Below, piece by piece: positions 1 through 12,247 of a stretch of 64,000 nucleotides of DNA. The stretch is from NCBI RefSeq assembly GCF_008831285.2, contig NC_045143.1, forward strand, positions 9,061,503 through 9,125,502, written 5' to 3'. Within the stretch, counting starts at the first letter, position 1. Each line of letters opens with the position of its first letter. Under the pieces are notes generated by a model that was given only the letters and a program-made list of their open reading frames with translations, was not told where the DNA came from and did not search any database. Made by a program: the position numbers and the translations under genes. The DNA is from Nymphaea colorata. Its lineage: Eukaryota > Streptophyta > Magnoliopsida > Nymphaeales > Nymphaeaceae.

Positions 1-320
1 TACATATTCGGATTCACTACAAACAAAGAAAGATAATATTCGAATCTGAAGTCTAATTTTACTATAGAAATTTGATTTTTACATTCATATTCGAATCCAG
101 ATTTTGAACCGAATCTGTCCTGTTTTCCAAATGCAAGAGCACTGGACACAAGACATTTATTTAAAAGCACATCCGGTCTGAATCTGAATATGAATCTGAT
201 CGGATGTTTATGTATATTTGAGTCTAAATCATCTGATTTCTTAATTGAATATTAATTTTTTTTATAATGATTCGGTCAGATATTCGATTTAAATAGGATA
301 TATTGACAGCCCAAGCTGTT
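1..320. repeat. Dispersed element rich in GAATCTGAATC-type words, truncated by window edge
   Basis: The stretch is built from variants of attcggattc / gaatctgaatc / gattcggtcag and ends at ggatatattgacagccc. A second, complete-looking copy of the same family lies at about 35505-35856, where the ends are near-inverted (GGAGATGCCAACAGATTAGA at the left; GGGGATGTCAAGATATCCAA when the right end is read on the other strand). A weaker copy is at 11278-11540. I infer a non-autonomous TIR element; the left end is outside the window. Confidence 0.5.
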
Positions 321-456
321 GGAGCTTATATCGGATGGACCAAGGTTGGCAACATTTGGTTAGTGTAGATTTTATGACTGAGACACAAACATGGTGCTTG
401 GAAAACCCTAAAAAAAGCCCCGAAGAAAAGGTTTCTAAAAGAATACGTTTTTTGTG

Positions 457-870
457 ATGGGAAAATTGAAAAAAAAAAATCTCTTAGAATCAATTTTAAG
501 GATGAATCTTGGCTCAAAATTGGCCAATTTTGTGAACTCAAATCCATACAAGTTGTCCTCACATGAGTTGAATATGTTGTCGACTGGAGTAGGGAGCGGT
601 TTTCTCATGGAAAATTTTTCCACGCAAGTGCTGAGTAGGTATGAACTTTTCCCACTTTCATGGCCTGAAAAGTTGGATTTTAGCTTAGATTGGCGACTTT
701 CTCCAAACGGGCTTATGGACGACGTGGCGCCTTTTGGTCCACTGCCTGGACGTGTGGCTTATGATCGCAGTCTTTCCTCATGTACAATAAGTGAGGATGG
801 AGATGGATCAGTAACTTTCCATTATTCACCCAAAGCTAAAGGTTATCTAAGCACCGCCGCTTGGATTTGA
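457..870 (+). other. Unidentified 137-codon open reading frame, possible gene fragment
   Basis: An ATG at 457 opens 137 codons with no internal stop in otherwise A+T-rich, stop-rich DNA. The second half (from about residue 65) has balanced amino-acid composition and normal-looking codons, including acidic SEDGDG and basic SPKAKG stretches. I recognise no domain, signal peptide or membrane segment. The last few codons run into the TIR-like element that begins near 862, so the natural C-terminus may be lost. It could be a transduplicated or decayed host-gene fragment, or chance. No intron or promoter is evident. Confidence 0.2.
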
Positions 871-1045
871 AGTCCGAACCTCCTCAAAATTCATGATTTT
901 GACATTATATCATGGATTTGAGATCCACTTTAGGGGTGGATGCTGGAATCTGTCGTTTGATAAAACTACGGATTTCAGTTATCATGGATTTCAAATCTCT
1001 CGAATCTGAGATCTCTAGGAATCAAACGCAACCTTAATTCCTTTC
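862..1045. mobile_element. Short MITE-like element (GTTGCGTTTGAT terminus)
   Basis: The right end, read on the minus strand, is GTTGCGTTTGATTCCTAGAG, and the interior is ggatttcaaatc / gatttgagatcc words that can pair across the element. The element at 40751-40975 begins with a related terminus (GTTGTGTTTGATAGC) and has the same aatcttagatct type of interior. Such ends are common on small plant hAT/Mutator-derived MITEs. No clear target-site duplication was found by eye. Confidence 0.4.
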
Positions 1046-2398
1046 TGTCAGACCACAGATTTACGGTTTTTGTATTCAAATGTGAATCTGAAATCTGCTG
1101 TTTGTTTTCAAATTAGTGAATATGAGATTCAAAGCAGATTTTTTTTCAATGCAGGAAAATAAAATAAAGATTTTAAGTGTAGATCTTAGCTTTGATTATT
1201 AGTATAAAAAGGGGCAGATGCAGGTGTGCGCATCGTGTGGGCATTTTGACACCCAAGGACAATTTGTCTCAGTTACATATTGATGTTCCTTAAAATTTAT
1301 TAACAGTGCTCTTTTACTATAAATTTCTGGCTTTCACCCCCGTCAATAAATCTTTAATATAAGCATGTTATGTTCAAATCATAAATAATCAAATGCCACC
1401 TTAGGTTAGGCAAATCAATAGTATGATATAAAGTTGATGTATATCTTTAATTTTTTTAAAATATTTACATTTGTTAAATTCATAAAAAAAAAAAAAAAAG
1501 ATTATACAGGAGAATACTTATAGGGGACGTATATTAGAAGGTCTCCAGTAAGGGGATATTTTTCTTTTACCTTAGAAGTTTAACTTGCACGTCATAACTC
1601 CAGCACACAGATAGATCATAACAGTAAATGAAGGGGGAAGCCGGAAGTCCTGATTTCTTCTTCTTTACGCTCTGTTGATCAAGCTTTTCACCGATTGAAG
1701 CTACCTGCTTTTATTTAAAATTCTTCGTCAACTTTAATCTCACCAGTTTGATGAAATTTTAGATCAATATCACGAATGGAGAGGCAATAACACAATCAGC
1801 AAGAAGATGATCCTTGGCTACCAGTAACAGAGGGGATCCCCATGGCACAGAAGCAGAGGAGCAAACTTTGAAACAATAATACAGTAAAATGGTGATGGGA
1901 TTTGCAGAACCGATGGGAAGTATCAGGTAAACGAGCTTTTACACTTGCCAATAAACTGATAACAAGAAAAAATTGGATTCTGAGCTCAAGATGAGAGTTC
2001 AAAATTCAACAACCGAGAGACTGAAAGTTTGACATATTTCAAAAGTTTTTTCAAACACAAAGAAGAATTATGAGGAGAAAATTGTTAGTCTCTATACAAT
2101 TGAGTTACAAGAAACATCTTCATATGTTCTTTCCTTCCACAGTTAGATCATTCACATCGCAGTATGAACAAGGAGCTCAAATGCCCCTGTTCATGTCTCC
2201 TGCTGTCAAGACTTTACAGACTAAAATTACAACAATTAAACCCATCTTCAGTCCCCATCCTTGCATCTTGGTTCTCGTCGGCTCCGATCCGCAGAAGCGG
2301 GCTACTAAGTTCCATCTCCAAGTCCATAAATCTCCTTTGATGATGCCGCTGAATGTCACAGATTGCTTAAGATCAAACAACCAACTTCTTCTTCTCGT
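1046..2398. other. Non-coding stretch downstream of the minus-strand Aux/IAA gene
   Basis: A+T-rich DNA with a 16-A run near 1484-1499 and no convincing reading frame. The part nearest 2398 is expected to hold the 3' UTR and polyadenylation region of the minus-strand Aux/IAA gene; I could not assign an exact cleavage site. Confidence 0.5.
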
Positions 2399-2550
2399 TC
2401 AGACGTTGGAGCCACCTGCGTTCAAGCCCCTGGCCTCTGATCCTTTCATGATCCTCAACCTCTTGCATGAAGAGATGAACATCCTGAACAATAAAAGACC
2501 AAAATCACATCAGTTCATGAAAGAGGAAGCTAACACAGAGATAGATCCAC

Positions 2551-2594
<44 letters not shown>

Positions 2595-3431
2595 TACTCC
2601 CAAGGGACATCTCCAACCAACATCCAGTCACCATCTTTATCCTCATAAGTGGGCACATAATCTGAGGCATCCTTGCTTGCAAGGTCACCTGATAATTTCG
2701 AGCAAGAACCCCAGATCAGTAACCATTTCAAAATTTGCAAGCAACAAAGAAACTTTATCTAATCACTAAGGATAATACACAAAATTTAGTATGACAGTAG
2801 ATTTGGGACATACCCTTGGTGAAGCAGCTGAACATTTTATTCAGGGCCTTGAGAAGATCTTGATAGTCACTGTATGTTTTGAGATCAATCTTCCTCAAGT
2901 AGGGAGCCCCGTCCATGCTCACTTTGACATACATCCCTGATGCCTCCTCCTCCTTCTTTGAGATGCTCGAAGTGTGCAGGTTGTTCTTCCTAAAAGATCT
3001 AATTGGCGGCCAACCTACCACCTGTGCCCTGTAAATTCATCGTTTCCACGGCCACGATCAGTCTTCGATCCATACGAACTAGGAAAAAATTGGGAAATTG
3101 AAGTAGAAAAAAGAGGAACGAGTTTAAACGAATATCAAACAGAATATGACCAAGTGCGCGAACTTGGCCATATTTGTGCAATATTGCTCAATCTCGTCGG
3201 AATTCTTCCTCTTTCCGGCATGGCAAGCATGTAAGATGAGCAGATGACTTACTTGGCAGCCGGCGCGGTTTCCCCGTCAGCGGAGGCAGCAGCGTCGGCA
3301 GCAGATCTCTTATTACCCTTCAGCTGCCCCACCGGAGCCGTCTTCTCGGTGGACTCGCATCCGGGCAACCCCAGCCTGAGCTCCGTGGCTTCCAGGTTGA
3401 GATCACAGTCATACTTCGCCGGATTTTCCAT
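2399..3431 (-). CDS. Aux/IAA auxin-response repressor, IAA1/2/3/4-type, 4 exons
   Basis: Nuclear short-lived repressor that binds ARF factors and is degraded through TIR1/AFB when auxin is present (family knowledge). Exons: 3253-3431, 2814-3028, 2598-2688 and 2399-2483, all with GT/AG borders; the phases close to 570 nt, 189 residues. Domain I LxLxL is L18-R-L-G-L22 in TELRLGLPG. The domain II degron VGWPP is residues 64-68. Domain III (PB1) has [16 protein letters not shown] with the basic-face Lys95. Domain IV has the acidic D148-K-D-G-D152 patch and ends [15 protein letters not shown] near the C-terminus. The short III-IV linker ([15 protein letters not shown]) and the ending without a PRAVEKCKNR tail match the IAA1-4 clade, usually 170-190 residues. 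The start was chosen as the first ATG that gives the usual domain I spacing and has a good context; the frame stays open upstream to 3758, but that part reads as UTR/promoter. A (GA)n tract (about 2562-2590) abuts the third donor. Confidence 0.95.
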
Positions 3432-3643
3432 TTCTCGCTCGCACTCCTGCGCACCTTCACGCCCACCCCTTGTATTATCACAGACGAATCTCCCGCGACC
3501 ACGAACAGCCCAACCAGCGTCAAAGAAGCGACAGACTATATCTCCGGTCCAGGTTCCGGCCAAATAGAGACGAAGAAAGGCTGCCCTACAACAGATTCCG
3601 GCAAGCAGATCCTTTTTCCGGTGATGCGAGAGACCTGAGACGA

Positions 3644-4011
3644 TGTCGGGCTCCTCCTCTAGTGCCAGAGGACGAAGGCCACGACGAAGTTTTATAAGAA
3701 GAGAAGGAACCAGGAAGACGCAGGGGCAGAGCGAGGGGACTGTGGGTCCCAGCGGCATTAAAGCGGCTGACAGGCACCCAGAGAACAGGTGGGGCCCACC
3801 ACCAGCTGGGCTTCCCGCGGAGGGTGTCGGCCCTGACGTGGACTTCGTCGGGGACGCATCTCCACAAGCTTTACTGTGGGCCGATCGGGGCCGTACGCAT
3901 TTCTGACCGGCGGTAACGTGGACGGCTGAGATTCGCTGGGTGGGGGGAGGCGGTCAGGTCGTCCCAGTCGAGGCCGACAGCCCGCGTGGGGGTGTTGGCT
4001 CTGGTGGGCCC
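3644..4011 (-). promoter_or_regulatory. Promoter region of the minus-strand Aux/IAA gene: TATA-like box, TGTCGG and GTGGGNCC elements
   Basis: A minus-strand TTATAAAA at 3690-3697 lies about 260 bp before the ATG. TGTCGG or its complement occurs at 3644-3649, 3825-3830 and 3974-3979; TGTCGG is a high-affinity ARF-binding variant of the auxin response element (established knowledge). GTGGGNCC or its complement, the class I TCP consensus, occurs at 3742-3749, 3789-3796/3792-3799 (overlapping, opposite orientations) and 4004-4011. The region is GC-rich compared with its surroundings. The transcription start is inferred near 3660 and is not proven. Confidence 0.5.
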
Positions 4012-4758
4012 CGCGTAATGCATGTGGGGCTTAGAGAGAGGGTTGGCTTGTCCTGCGTGTGCCACACGCGGATGTGAGCGTGTCATTTCGCAATTTTGAC
4101 ATCGTCGCAACTTGGGGAACCTCACCTTTTAATACCATTTATTATTGATGTTGCATCTCCGACCAACCTAATTAAGCTTAATTAAACACTCATATACAAT
4201 ATATATATATTATTTATTTATGTGTGTGTATGTTGGTGTGCATGCACCTATGTGTGCATGTATATATATATATATGTGGGTATATCTAAGATGGGAGCTA
4301 AAAAAAAAAAGATTGTCGGTTAAAGATAGTCACTAAACCACCAATGCCGACAGTATATGATGCACCAATAGTAACGATTTAGGATGCTTTGCGTGACAAA
4401 AACTTTTTAATATTCATACATATATGTATGTGTAGGAATTAATTTTATATATATATATATGTTTTAAAACACGAATATTATTCATATTTCATACGAGTTG
4501 GTGATTCCTTTTGTCATTCTTTTTATTTTAATGAATGAAGCATCTTACGTTAAAATAGACAGGAAGAACTAGTGATAATATTTTTATAGTGAGAATCTGG
4601 TTATTGTGGAGATATATAATCCCAAGAAATTTGTCCAACTGACTATTGCTTTTATCTCTTTCATCTCTTCTCTTACTGATCCATATTGGATAAATAATGA
4701 AGAGAAAACAATGGAAAACTAAACACTAATGATTGTCAAAAATATGATAGTTAAACTG

Positions 4759-4761
<3 letters not shown>

Positions 4762-4826
<65 letters not shown>
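4762..4826. repeat. (AT)n microsatellite
   Basis: About 32 uninterrupted TA/AT units in A+T-rich intergenic DNA. Confidence 0.95.
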
Positions 4827-4827
<1 letters not shown>

Positions 4828-5541
4828 TTTTTCACAACCTGAAAAAACTCACTGCGACCAATATTGCATTTTGGGAATTTGATTTCTTACGTATTAATTT
4901 GCTCTATGAAGTGCACATAAACACTCATAATACATTGTATTATTAATTTTTGATGAACAAAGCAAATAAGTAGCCTCGACAAATTTATGTTTTTTATTTG
5001 TCAATAAAAAATCACTATAAATTTTTTTGCGCAATCTTCAGCCGATAAGAGTCAAAACTATATTTTAAATATAAAACCAATTTTTACCTTAAAAAAGAAT
5101 TAATATTAAGGTGTCGTACAAACACAAAGTTTCATGCACTTGCTCGCCATCTTAACGCGCGCACAGAAAAGCAGACCCACTGGAACGTTGTGCATTGGAA
5201 TGCTTCATTCTATGTGAAGATATTTCGATATTTTAAAAACAAAAAGTACCATGAAACGACCGGTCCTTTGTCTCTAATAAGAAGCCATGGAAGACGAGAA
5301 CACAAAATAAAATACTGTGGAGAACCAGATTTGATTTGAAGATAAATATTAGAAAAGTTGAGAGTTTCGCAACTCAGGGTTTTTTTTATTTTTTTTATTT
5401 TTACTCCCTTTTTGGAGATAAGAAGTGTACGTAAGTGCATTCAATACACGCCTTTTTGGTTGGGTTGGACTGTAGCACCGTTTGACCACACAGTCGGAGG
5501 ACCACCGGATAACTTTACATCACTCAGGTCACTCTCATGGA

Positions 5542-5626
5542 TATATATATATATAGAAAGAGAGAGAGAACCATTTTTTAAATTTTTAGGTAAATTCTAG
5601 ATTCTAGATAGAAAGAGAGAGAGAAC

Positions 5627-5685
<59 letters not shown>

Positions 5686-5725
5686 AGAGAGAGAACCATT
5701 TTTTAAATTTTACGTAAATTTTAGA
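5542..5725. repeat. Direct duplication around an (AT)n tract
   Basis: The unit atagaaagagagagagaacc followed by a run of T, aaattt and a gtaaatt word occurs at 5542-5591 and again at 5680-5725. A partial third copy, ending at the AT tract (5630-5682), lies at about 5605-5630. The copies differ by only a few bases, which points to a recent slippage or unequal-exchange event. Confidence 0.8.
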
Positions 5726-6964
5726 TATTTTTCACAATTTTTTTTTATTTTTTTGAATAGCCATTAATTCAGAATGTAAAATATGTGAACGTGAGTGAGT
5801 AGATAAGAGACAAATATATATGGTGCAGCCAAAATACGTGTGGATTATAAGTCTGGTTGAAATTTGGACGGTCTATAGCCGAAAAAAAGACTTAAAGTTC
5901 ATATTATATGCGACCGAATTTGCGTTCTTGTTGTCACATGTATATACAGTTTATTAACAAAGAGGGATTAATGGAATATCATCATGTTTCATACATTATT
6001 AATGTTTTTTATTTTTATTAATTTTATACTTTTAAGGATGTAGGCAATTTTATGATGCTTAATTTTCACTTTTTAAAATTCAATTATCGGACTTAGATAA
6101 AAGTCACTTGGCATTGCCCATCTCCAAAGCATATTGACTATGCTAATATAAATTAATGTTTGAGAGCATTTTCTCATTGGAATTTTCTTTATTATAGCAC
6201 TTGTATTATTCATTTACTTGTAACTATGGTTTGGACAGAATTAGCTTGATGGAACAAAAGGAAAAACAATCAAGGTCACATAGCATTTGGATGACACCTA
6301 TAAAAAGAAAGTATTTTTATAAACATCAATTTTGTTCAAATCTACTTTTCCTAATTTATTTTCAAACTTGATTTATGTGTTCAGGCAACATACCCAAAAT
6401 GGTATTTTCCATCAAAACAACCTAGGAAGTCAGGAAATTATTTTCTCTCTTTAAAAAAAAAATCACTAAAATTAGGTTTTTCACAAATCCAGTTTTGATT
6501 GTCGCCAAACACACTTAGAATAACATTTTAAAGGCAAAACACAAAATCCGCCCTAATGAAATCTTCCAATTTGAACAAGCAAAAACCAATCGTTGCCTTA
6601 AGGGTCATGACACGATTGGGCAGCAAGTTGATTCACATATAAGGGTTTTGAGGTTCAAATTTCATGGCCACTGTCATGTTTTAGCATGTTAACCCTATGG
6701 GTTATAAGCAGCGGCAAATATGACACTCAAGTTAAAAGGTGTACCGTAAGTCCACCTAAACCTTAAAGTAAGTCAGAACCTTTGAGACATAAAAGTATGA
6801 GTTTGGATGCTGATGTTTTCCCTCAGCAAATGATATAAAAACAATGTCTATGATTGGTGCTACGTTTATGTGTTTTAATTGATGGAGCGCGACACCTAAT
6901 TAGAAGGGTGTACCGTTGATATTACGGACACCAATGCAGCCCAAAATCCCAAAAGCAAGAGAAA

Positions 6965-7114
6965 GGAGAAGCTTTCAAACTTCTTTGATGAGTAGTGGGT
7001 TGTTAACCTCTCATTCATTCAGAAAGAAAGCACAAACTAAGACCAGTGGGGAGGCCTTCGAACCTCTTTTCCAGGTAATAAGTAGTTAACCTTTTGATCG
7101 TTCAAAAGCAAGTG
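6965..7114 (-). repeat. Two tandem SINE-like (tRNA-derived) heads
   Basis: Read on the minus strand, segments 7050-7114 and 6965-7031 both carry a GGTTAAC(T/A)AC word followed about 25 bases later by AGGTTCGAAGGCC or its decayed form AGTTTGAAAGCTT. This spacing resembles the pol III box A and box B of plant SINEs. The two copies are direct repeats about 85 bp apart. The poly-A tail and exact ends are unclear. Confidence 0.35.
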
Positions 7115-7847
7115 TCTATCATTTAATTAAGCAAGGATAAAGTTTTTTTTTTTTAAAAAAAAAAAAAAAAAACCTTGCCTAACTGCACTTTACTTTCCTC
7201 CCCACTTATCTGTTCTTAGTGAAGGGATCTTTTGTGAAGCTTCCTTTTAGGGACTAATTGCCAACTCCCTGTGGTGCTCTTGAAGCTTATCCTAAACATC
7301 ATTTCACCTCTCCCAAAAGGAAAAAGCATGTCAAAAGCAAAGTTAACATCAATTCATCCTGCAAATAAATAAAGAAAAGGTTATGATGGCAATTAATCCA
7401 TGATTTTGGCATTTCCAAACTTTGAAAATTTAGAGCCAAAGTAGAGTGAGAGAGAGAGTTTAGTTTAGATTGAGACAGACTAAAGATTTTAGACTGAATT
7501 TCTTGACAATAACTGATGATGAACCACTGAGAGAGACGGGATAAAGTTTTAGTTTCAAACTATACTTGAGAAGATAGAGACAGACTAGGGATTTTAAACT
7601 TCCCTCATAAGTGAGCATATATATATATATATGTGTCTGTGAATAAATAGTAGTAGAGCCACCTAACTCACTCATCTGGACCTTTCATCCATCATAATGG
7701 ACGGTTGAGAGAAAACAAAGAAAAAAAAATGTGTAAATTAATATTATATAATGAAAATGTCATTACTTTTTTCTTATTGTTTTTCTTTTAACCATCAATC
7801 ATGATGAATTGAGGCGAAACATCAGGAGTGAGTTGTATGAGCAGAAT

Positions 7848-7974
<127 letters not shown>

Positions 7975-8819
7975 GTTTCATAATATACATGAGGAGGCAG
8001 AGACAGACTAATTAAAGATTCTAAACTTAATTTCTGGATAAGTAACGTGAGCAGAGAGCATTGTTATAACGATATTGGTATAAGATTCTCTGGACATATT
8101 TTGTATGTCTGCCTTAGTTTATTCCCTGCATGTTCTTCTGCAAGGTTGTGAAGCTCCCATGAAGCACACCAAAGGAATCTCATGAATTAATAACATCAAT
8201 GAGTATCAATATCACTATTTCTTTACTTCTTTCTTTAACAATAAGGAACCTTCTTGGGGACAGATGTCTCTTAATCGCAACGTAAACCATCGGCGAATCC
8301 ACCGGCAATCCCACAGAAAACATGTGGTTCAGTGGCAAATCTAGCAAAATTAAAATAATAACATAGAAATATGAGCGGTACCTAACTAGCCAACAAAGTT
8401 AAAATTAATAAATAACAAAACCAAGAAGTTTCCAATTTTTTTTTTTCTCCACAAGTGGTTGCAGATTAATAGAGAGTTTTCTATGTGCACTAATGGCAAA
8501 CAAAAGGAATCATTCAACTTGGTTTTGCTTTTAGACTCTGTCCTACAAACTTTTAAAGACTTGTCACCAAATTTTTAAATGATTTTTCTTTCTGATCATT
8601 GGCATCTTTCGCAGAACCAACATTGCTCGAACACGATTCGTGGAAAATAAGATAAACCAAGGTGAAAAAAAAAAAAGAAAAAAGAAAAAAAAAAGAAGAA
8701 GAAGAAGAAGTATCTTTGTTTAATTAGTTTCTAATTGCCGTGTATCGTGCAGATCATGTTGTCTTGAGGCAGACCATATTTGATACAATATGAGGTTCTT
8801 TAATGTTGGTAGCAGCCAA

Positions 8820-8880
<61 letters not shown>

Positions 8881-8901
8881 GTGTGTGTGTGTGTGTGTGT
8901 G
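8820..8901. repeat. Compound (TA)n(GT)n microsatellite
   Basis: (TA)n runs from 8821 to about 8878 and is followed by about 10 GT units. Confidence 0.95.
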
Positions 8902-9154
8902 GAATATAGGATCTATTGTAAAAATCGGTTCGTGAACTAATCAAATGGGCGGGGCTGCCGATTCAGTAAATCGGTTAAATTTTTAGAAAAAATTATAAAA
9001 ATAATTAAAGATGAAGAGATTCATTGGGTGAGGAGAACGCTAGCAACCTACAATTTGAAAAAGTTATTAATGGACACCTTTTTTTCCCCACCGATGTAGT
9101 TTTGAAGTGCATTGGAACATAAGTGGGCTACGGTACACCTAAGGGGCCACAGGA

Positions 9155-9656
9155 GCCTCGAGCTTGAGTTCAATTAGCTTGAGCTGAGCCCGACTAATGA
9201 AACCTCGAGCTCAAGAATAGCTCGACGGAAGCAGCTTGAGCTCGACTTGGCAATTACGTGTTGAGCTCGAGCTCGACTCAGTTAAGGCTCAACAAAATCA
9301 TTGGAATAAAATTTATATTCATCGTTACGTGTTGAGCCCGAGCTCAACTCGTTTAAGGCTTGACAAACTCATTTGAATAAAATTGATGTTCATCGTTACG
9401 TGTTGAATTCGAGCTCGACTCGATTAAGGCTCAACAAACTCGTAAACTTGTTTGAATATATCGACTTGATTAAGGCTCGGCAAACTTGATTAAGGCTCAA
9501 ACTCGACTCGGCAGTTACGTGTTGAGCTCGAACTCAACTCGATTATTTGAACGAGTCGACTCATGAACTCGACCTCGACTAGTTAAGCAAATGACTCACC
9601 TCGAGCTCGTTTACGAGCCGAGCTTTAACAAGTCGAACTCGAACTCGTTGTTCACC
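9155..9656. mobile_element. Family-A repeat (AGCTCGAGCTCG-rich) with internal 71-bp tandem units
   Basis: Dense in gagctcgagctcgactcg, aaggctcaacaaactcg and related words. Related copies lie at 13721-14044, 15966-16380, 25572-25953, 30086-30395, 33590-33790, 36957-37377 and 50703-51098. In this copy the word TTACGTGTTGA recurs at 9254, 9325, 9396 and 9515, a 71-bp internal tandem period with one longer step. There is no coding capacity. I infer a non-autonomous element that has been internally amplified. Confidence 0.6.
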
Positions 9657-9659
9657 CCT

Positions 9660-11277
9660 TGCACCCGTCCCCTCAATCAGCCACGCTACGCACCTTGGGT
9701 CGACGATGAAGAAAATTTTTAAATAATTAAAAATAACTAAAGGTTGACGAACGGCGTTCTTAAGCTAAGAACAGAATCGAATTGGGTGTGAATTTGAATC
9801 AGCTGATTAGGTCGATTCGCATTTATTTTGATAATACAGGTCGAATCAGATCACATGGACCGCGAAAGGGATGCTCTATGTTCCACCACTTGGTAACCTT
9901 TAATTAATTAAGAAGTGTGATTAATTAAGGGAAGAAGAAAAATCTAATCATTGCTTAATCATTGGGTTAATTAAAAAATTAGAAGGGGAATCTCTTGCAA
10001 CAAAAGTTACCTCTCAACAGTTCCACTTTTAGTTTTAGTGCAACTATAAGCAACATGTGAGCTAGAAAATTTCCCTTAAGAGGCACTAGGTATAAAACTT
10101 TTAAATTTTTAAGAAGAACTAATATCAAAACCATAGTCACAAATATTGTTTCAAAGTTTTCAACGGCGAGGTTTTTCTCGGGTACAATACGGTGAGCTTG
10201 AAAAAATCAGAGAAAAAATACGGCAAATTTTTAAAAATTTAAAAAAACTAAAAGAAGGAGAAAATAAAATAAGTGAGAAACTAATAACAAACATAAAAAA
10301 GATAAGTAAATTTACAACAAATAAAAAATTATATATATAAAAGACCGTTTGACGTTAAAAAATGAAAAAAATTTAAAAAGTGAAAAAAATGCAAAAAAAA
10401 ACATGTTAAAACACGTATTTTTATTTTTGATGTTTTTTTTAAACGGTAATTTAATTTTGCGCTTTGCACATTTTTTTCGAAAAGAATGTGTTTTTGTGAT
10501 TATGATCTAAAACAAGAAAACTTGCTTAAAATTTTCAATTTAAAAATAAAAAGTTTTTTGAAGTCCGTGTGGACAATTGCCCACATATACCTTACATCTT
10601 CCTCCGCCCCTAAGTTAGGTCCAACACCATTAGTTCAATGCATATTCTCTCCCCAAGACTTGAACATATTTGAATGTGAACTAGTTCAGACCCAACTAAA
10701 CCCTCAACTCTGACTTGGTCCAAGCTCAAACTGTGCACACCGGATTGTGCCCGGCCGACATCGACCGGGTGAAAATTCCGGCAACCCACGGTCTGATCAA
10801 TTGGCCGGCCGGCCGGCCTGCCAACCGGCTTTCTTTGTTGTAATATTGAACAACTGGTCCTGGGTTTGGTCAATCAATGTCTGAAAACAACCTGTCTTTG
10901 TCCAAATAAAACCAGAATCAAACCAACCCATCTGACAACAATAAACACACACGCGATCCCTCTTGCTTTCTCTCTCTAGGTCACAGTCTCACGTGCAACT
11001 GAAGGCAGTATGTTGTAAGAGGATGGGACGAAGGAACAGTCCATGTTCCAATTTGAGCCATTGACTGTGGTGATCAATGCACGTACAGCTAGGTTTCACA
11101 CGCCTTTGCCCTGGAAGCAAAGGACCACTCTTCATTCTCCTCCTCCCATTTTTGAACGAATAAGTACGGAGTCCAGAGTCATCACAATCATGAACTCTGT
11201 GTATGTGTGTGCATGCATGCATGTCTGTGTGTGTGCAGAGCCGCATAAAAAGAATATAATATAGCAAAAGTTTTAAC
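9660..11277. other. Intergenic stretch, no gene recognised
   Basis: A+T-rich DNA. One short piece at about 10566-10620 (gtgtggacaattgcccacat then ctccgcccct) is a relic of the GCGGAGCCA repeat family described at 19188. At 10800-10820 there is a GGCCGGCC run. No open frame has protein-like content. Confidence 0.5.
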
Positions 11278-11540
11278 ATCCGATTAAGAATCAGATTAAG
11301 AATTCAGATCAGATTCAGATATAAGAAATGACATCTAATCAGGTTGAAGTGGTTTTGATGTAAGTAAATATTGAGTGGATTCAAATTCGGATTTGCATCA
11401 GATATGGTTTAAAATAAGCATCACATACTCAATGTTTATAACATGGTTTGGATTCAGATTAAGAATTTGAACTTCAGATTCAAATATGGTAAAGATTTTT
11501 CTTCATTGGAATTCAAATCCAAATGTATAGATCGACGAAA
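11278..11540. repeat. Diverged copy of the GAATCTGAATC-type element
   Basis: Starts near aacatccgattaagaatcag and is built from agattcagat / ggattcaaattcgg words as in 1-320 and 35505-35856. The ends are less clear than in the 35.5-kb copy. Confidence 0.4.
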
Positions 11541-12247
11541 AACACTTTAAAATAAATTAGTCAAAAGAAACTCCTAGACATTCTTCACAAGGCCCAAATA
11601 CATTTTTCAAAATGTTTGCATGGATCAAATTAAAATTTTTGAAAACATTAACTAATAAAGTTTCATTTTTTCAAAGACCCAGTTGCGGCCATGGCCCCTG
11701 CCAGCCCCCTCGGCTCCACTCCCTAGAAAGTGTCTCTATAGAATGACCTAATTTGAGCTTGCAAAGGCACAAGTAGATGTGCAAATGGACATTTATGTGT
11801 GGTACGTACGTACACGCGTATTCATACGGGGTACGTGTGCGCATGCATCTACACCAATCATGGAAAGGGCTAGTAAGGCCAAATTTGTGCCAGCATAGGA
11901 GCAGGCGCACGTGCACGTGCACATGCAAGTGCATGCATGTACACGTGCACACTGCAGAGATATGACCAGCAGATAAGCTCAATATATCTGTCTTTCCTTC
12001 ATTGGCACCAAGAACCAGTGGTCAAGAATGTCTCACAACTAGAAGTATGTGTGTGTATATATATATATATAAAATCGGTCCATCTGATCTCTCACACAAG
12101 CAGCCCGATGCAATGCATTGATAGACTGAGGCATCAGAATGGTCAGAGAAATCCATGTTTTGTGTATATATGTATGTGTATGTATTATGCCGGACATGGG
12201 GCATGAAAATTTGACTGATTGGAAGATAATCTTCATCCACAGCCATG

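Larger units (their letters stand above)
4030..6960. other. A+T-rich intergenic DNA with microsatellites, no gene seen
   Basis: Contains (AT)n at 4762-4826 and 5630-5682, plus a small duplicated unit around 5542-5725 (separate entry). There is no reading frame with recognisable protein content and no RNA gene. The pieces between are ordinary A/T-rich sequence with homopolymer runs. Confidence 0.6.

Noticed and set aside
2070..2648. 192-codon plus-strand open frame
   Set aside because: It is antisense to exons 3 and 4 of the minus-strand Aux/IAA gene and runs into the (GA)n tract.
3432..3758. N-terminal extension of the minus-strand Aux/IAA frame
   Set aside because: The frame is open upstream, but it contains the TATA-like box and promoter elements, and Aux/IAA proteins of this clade start shortly before domain I.
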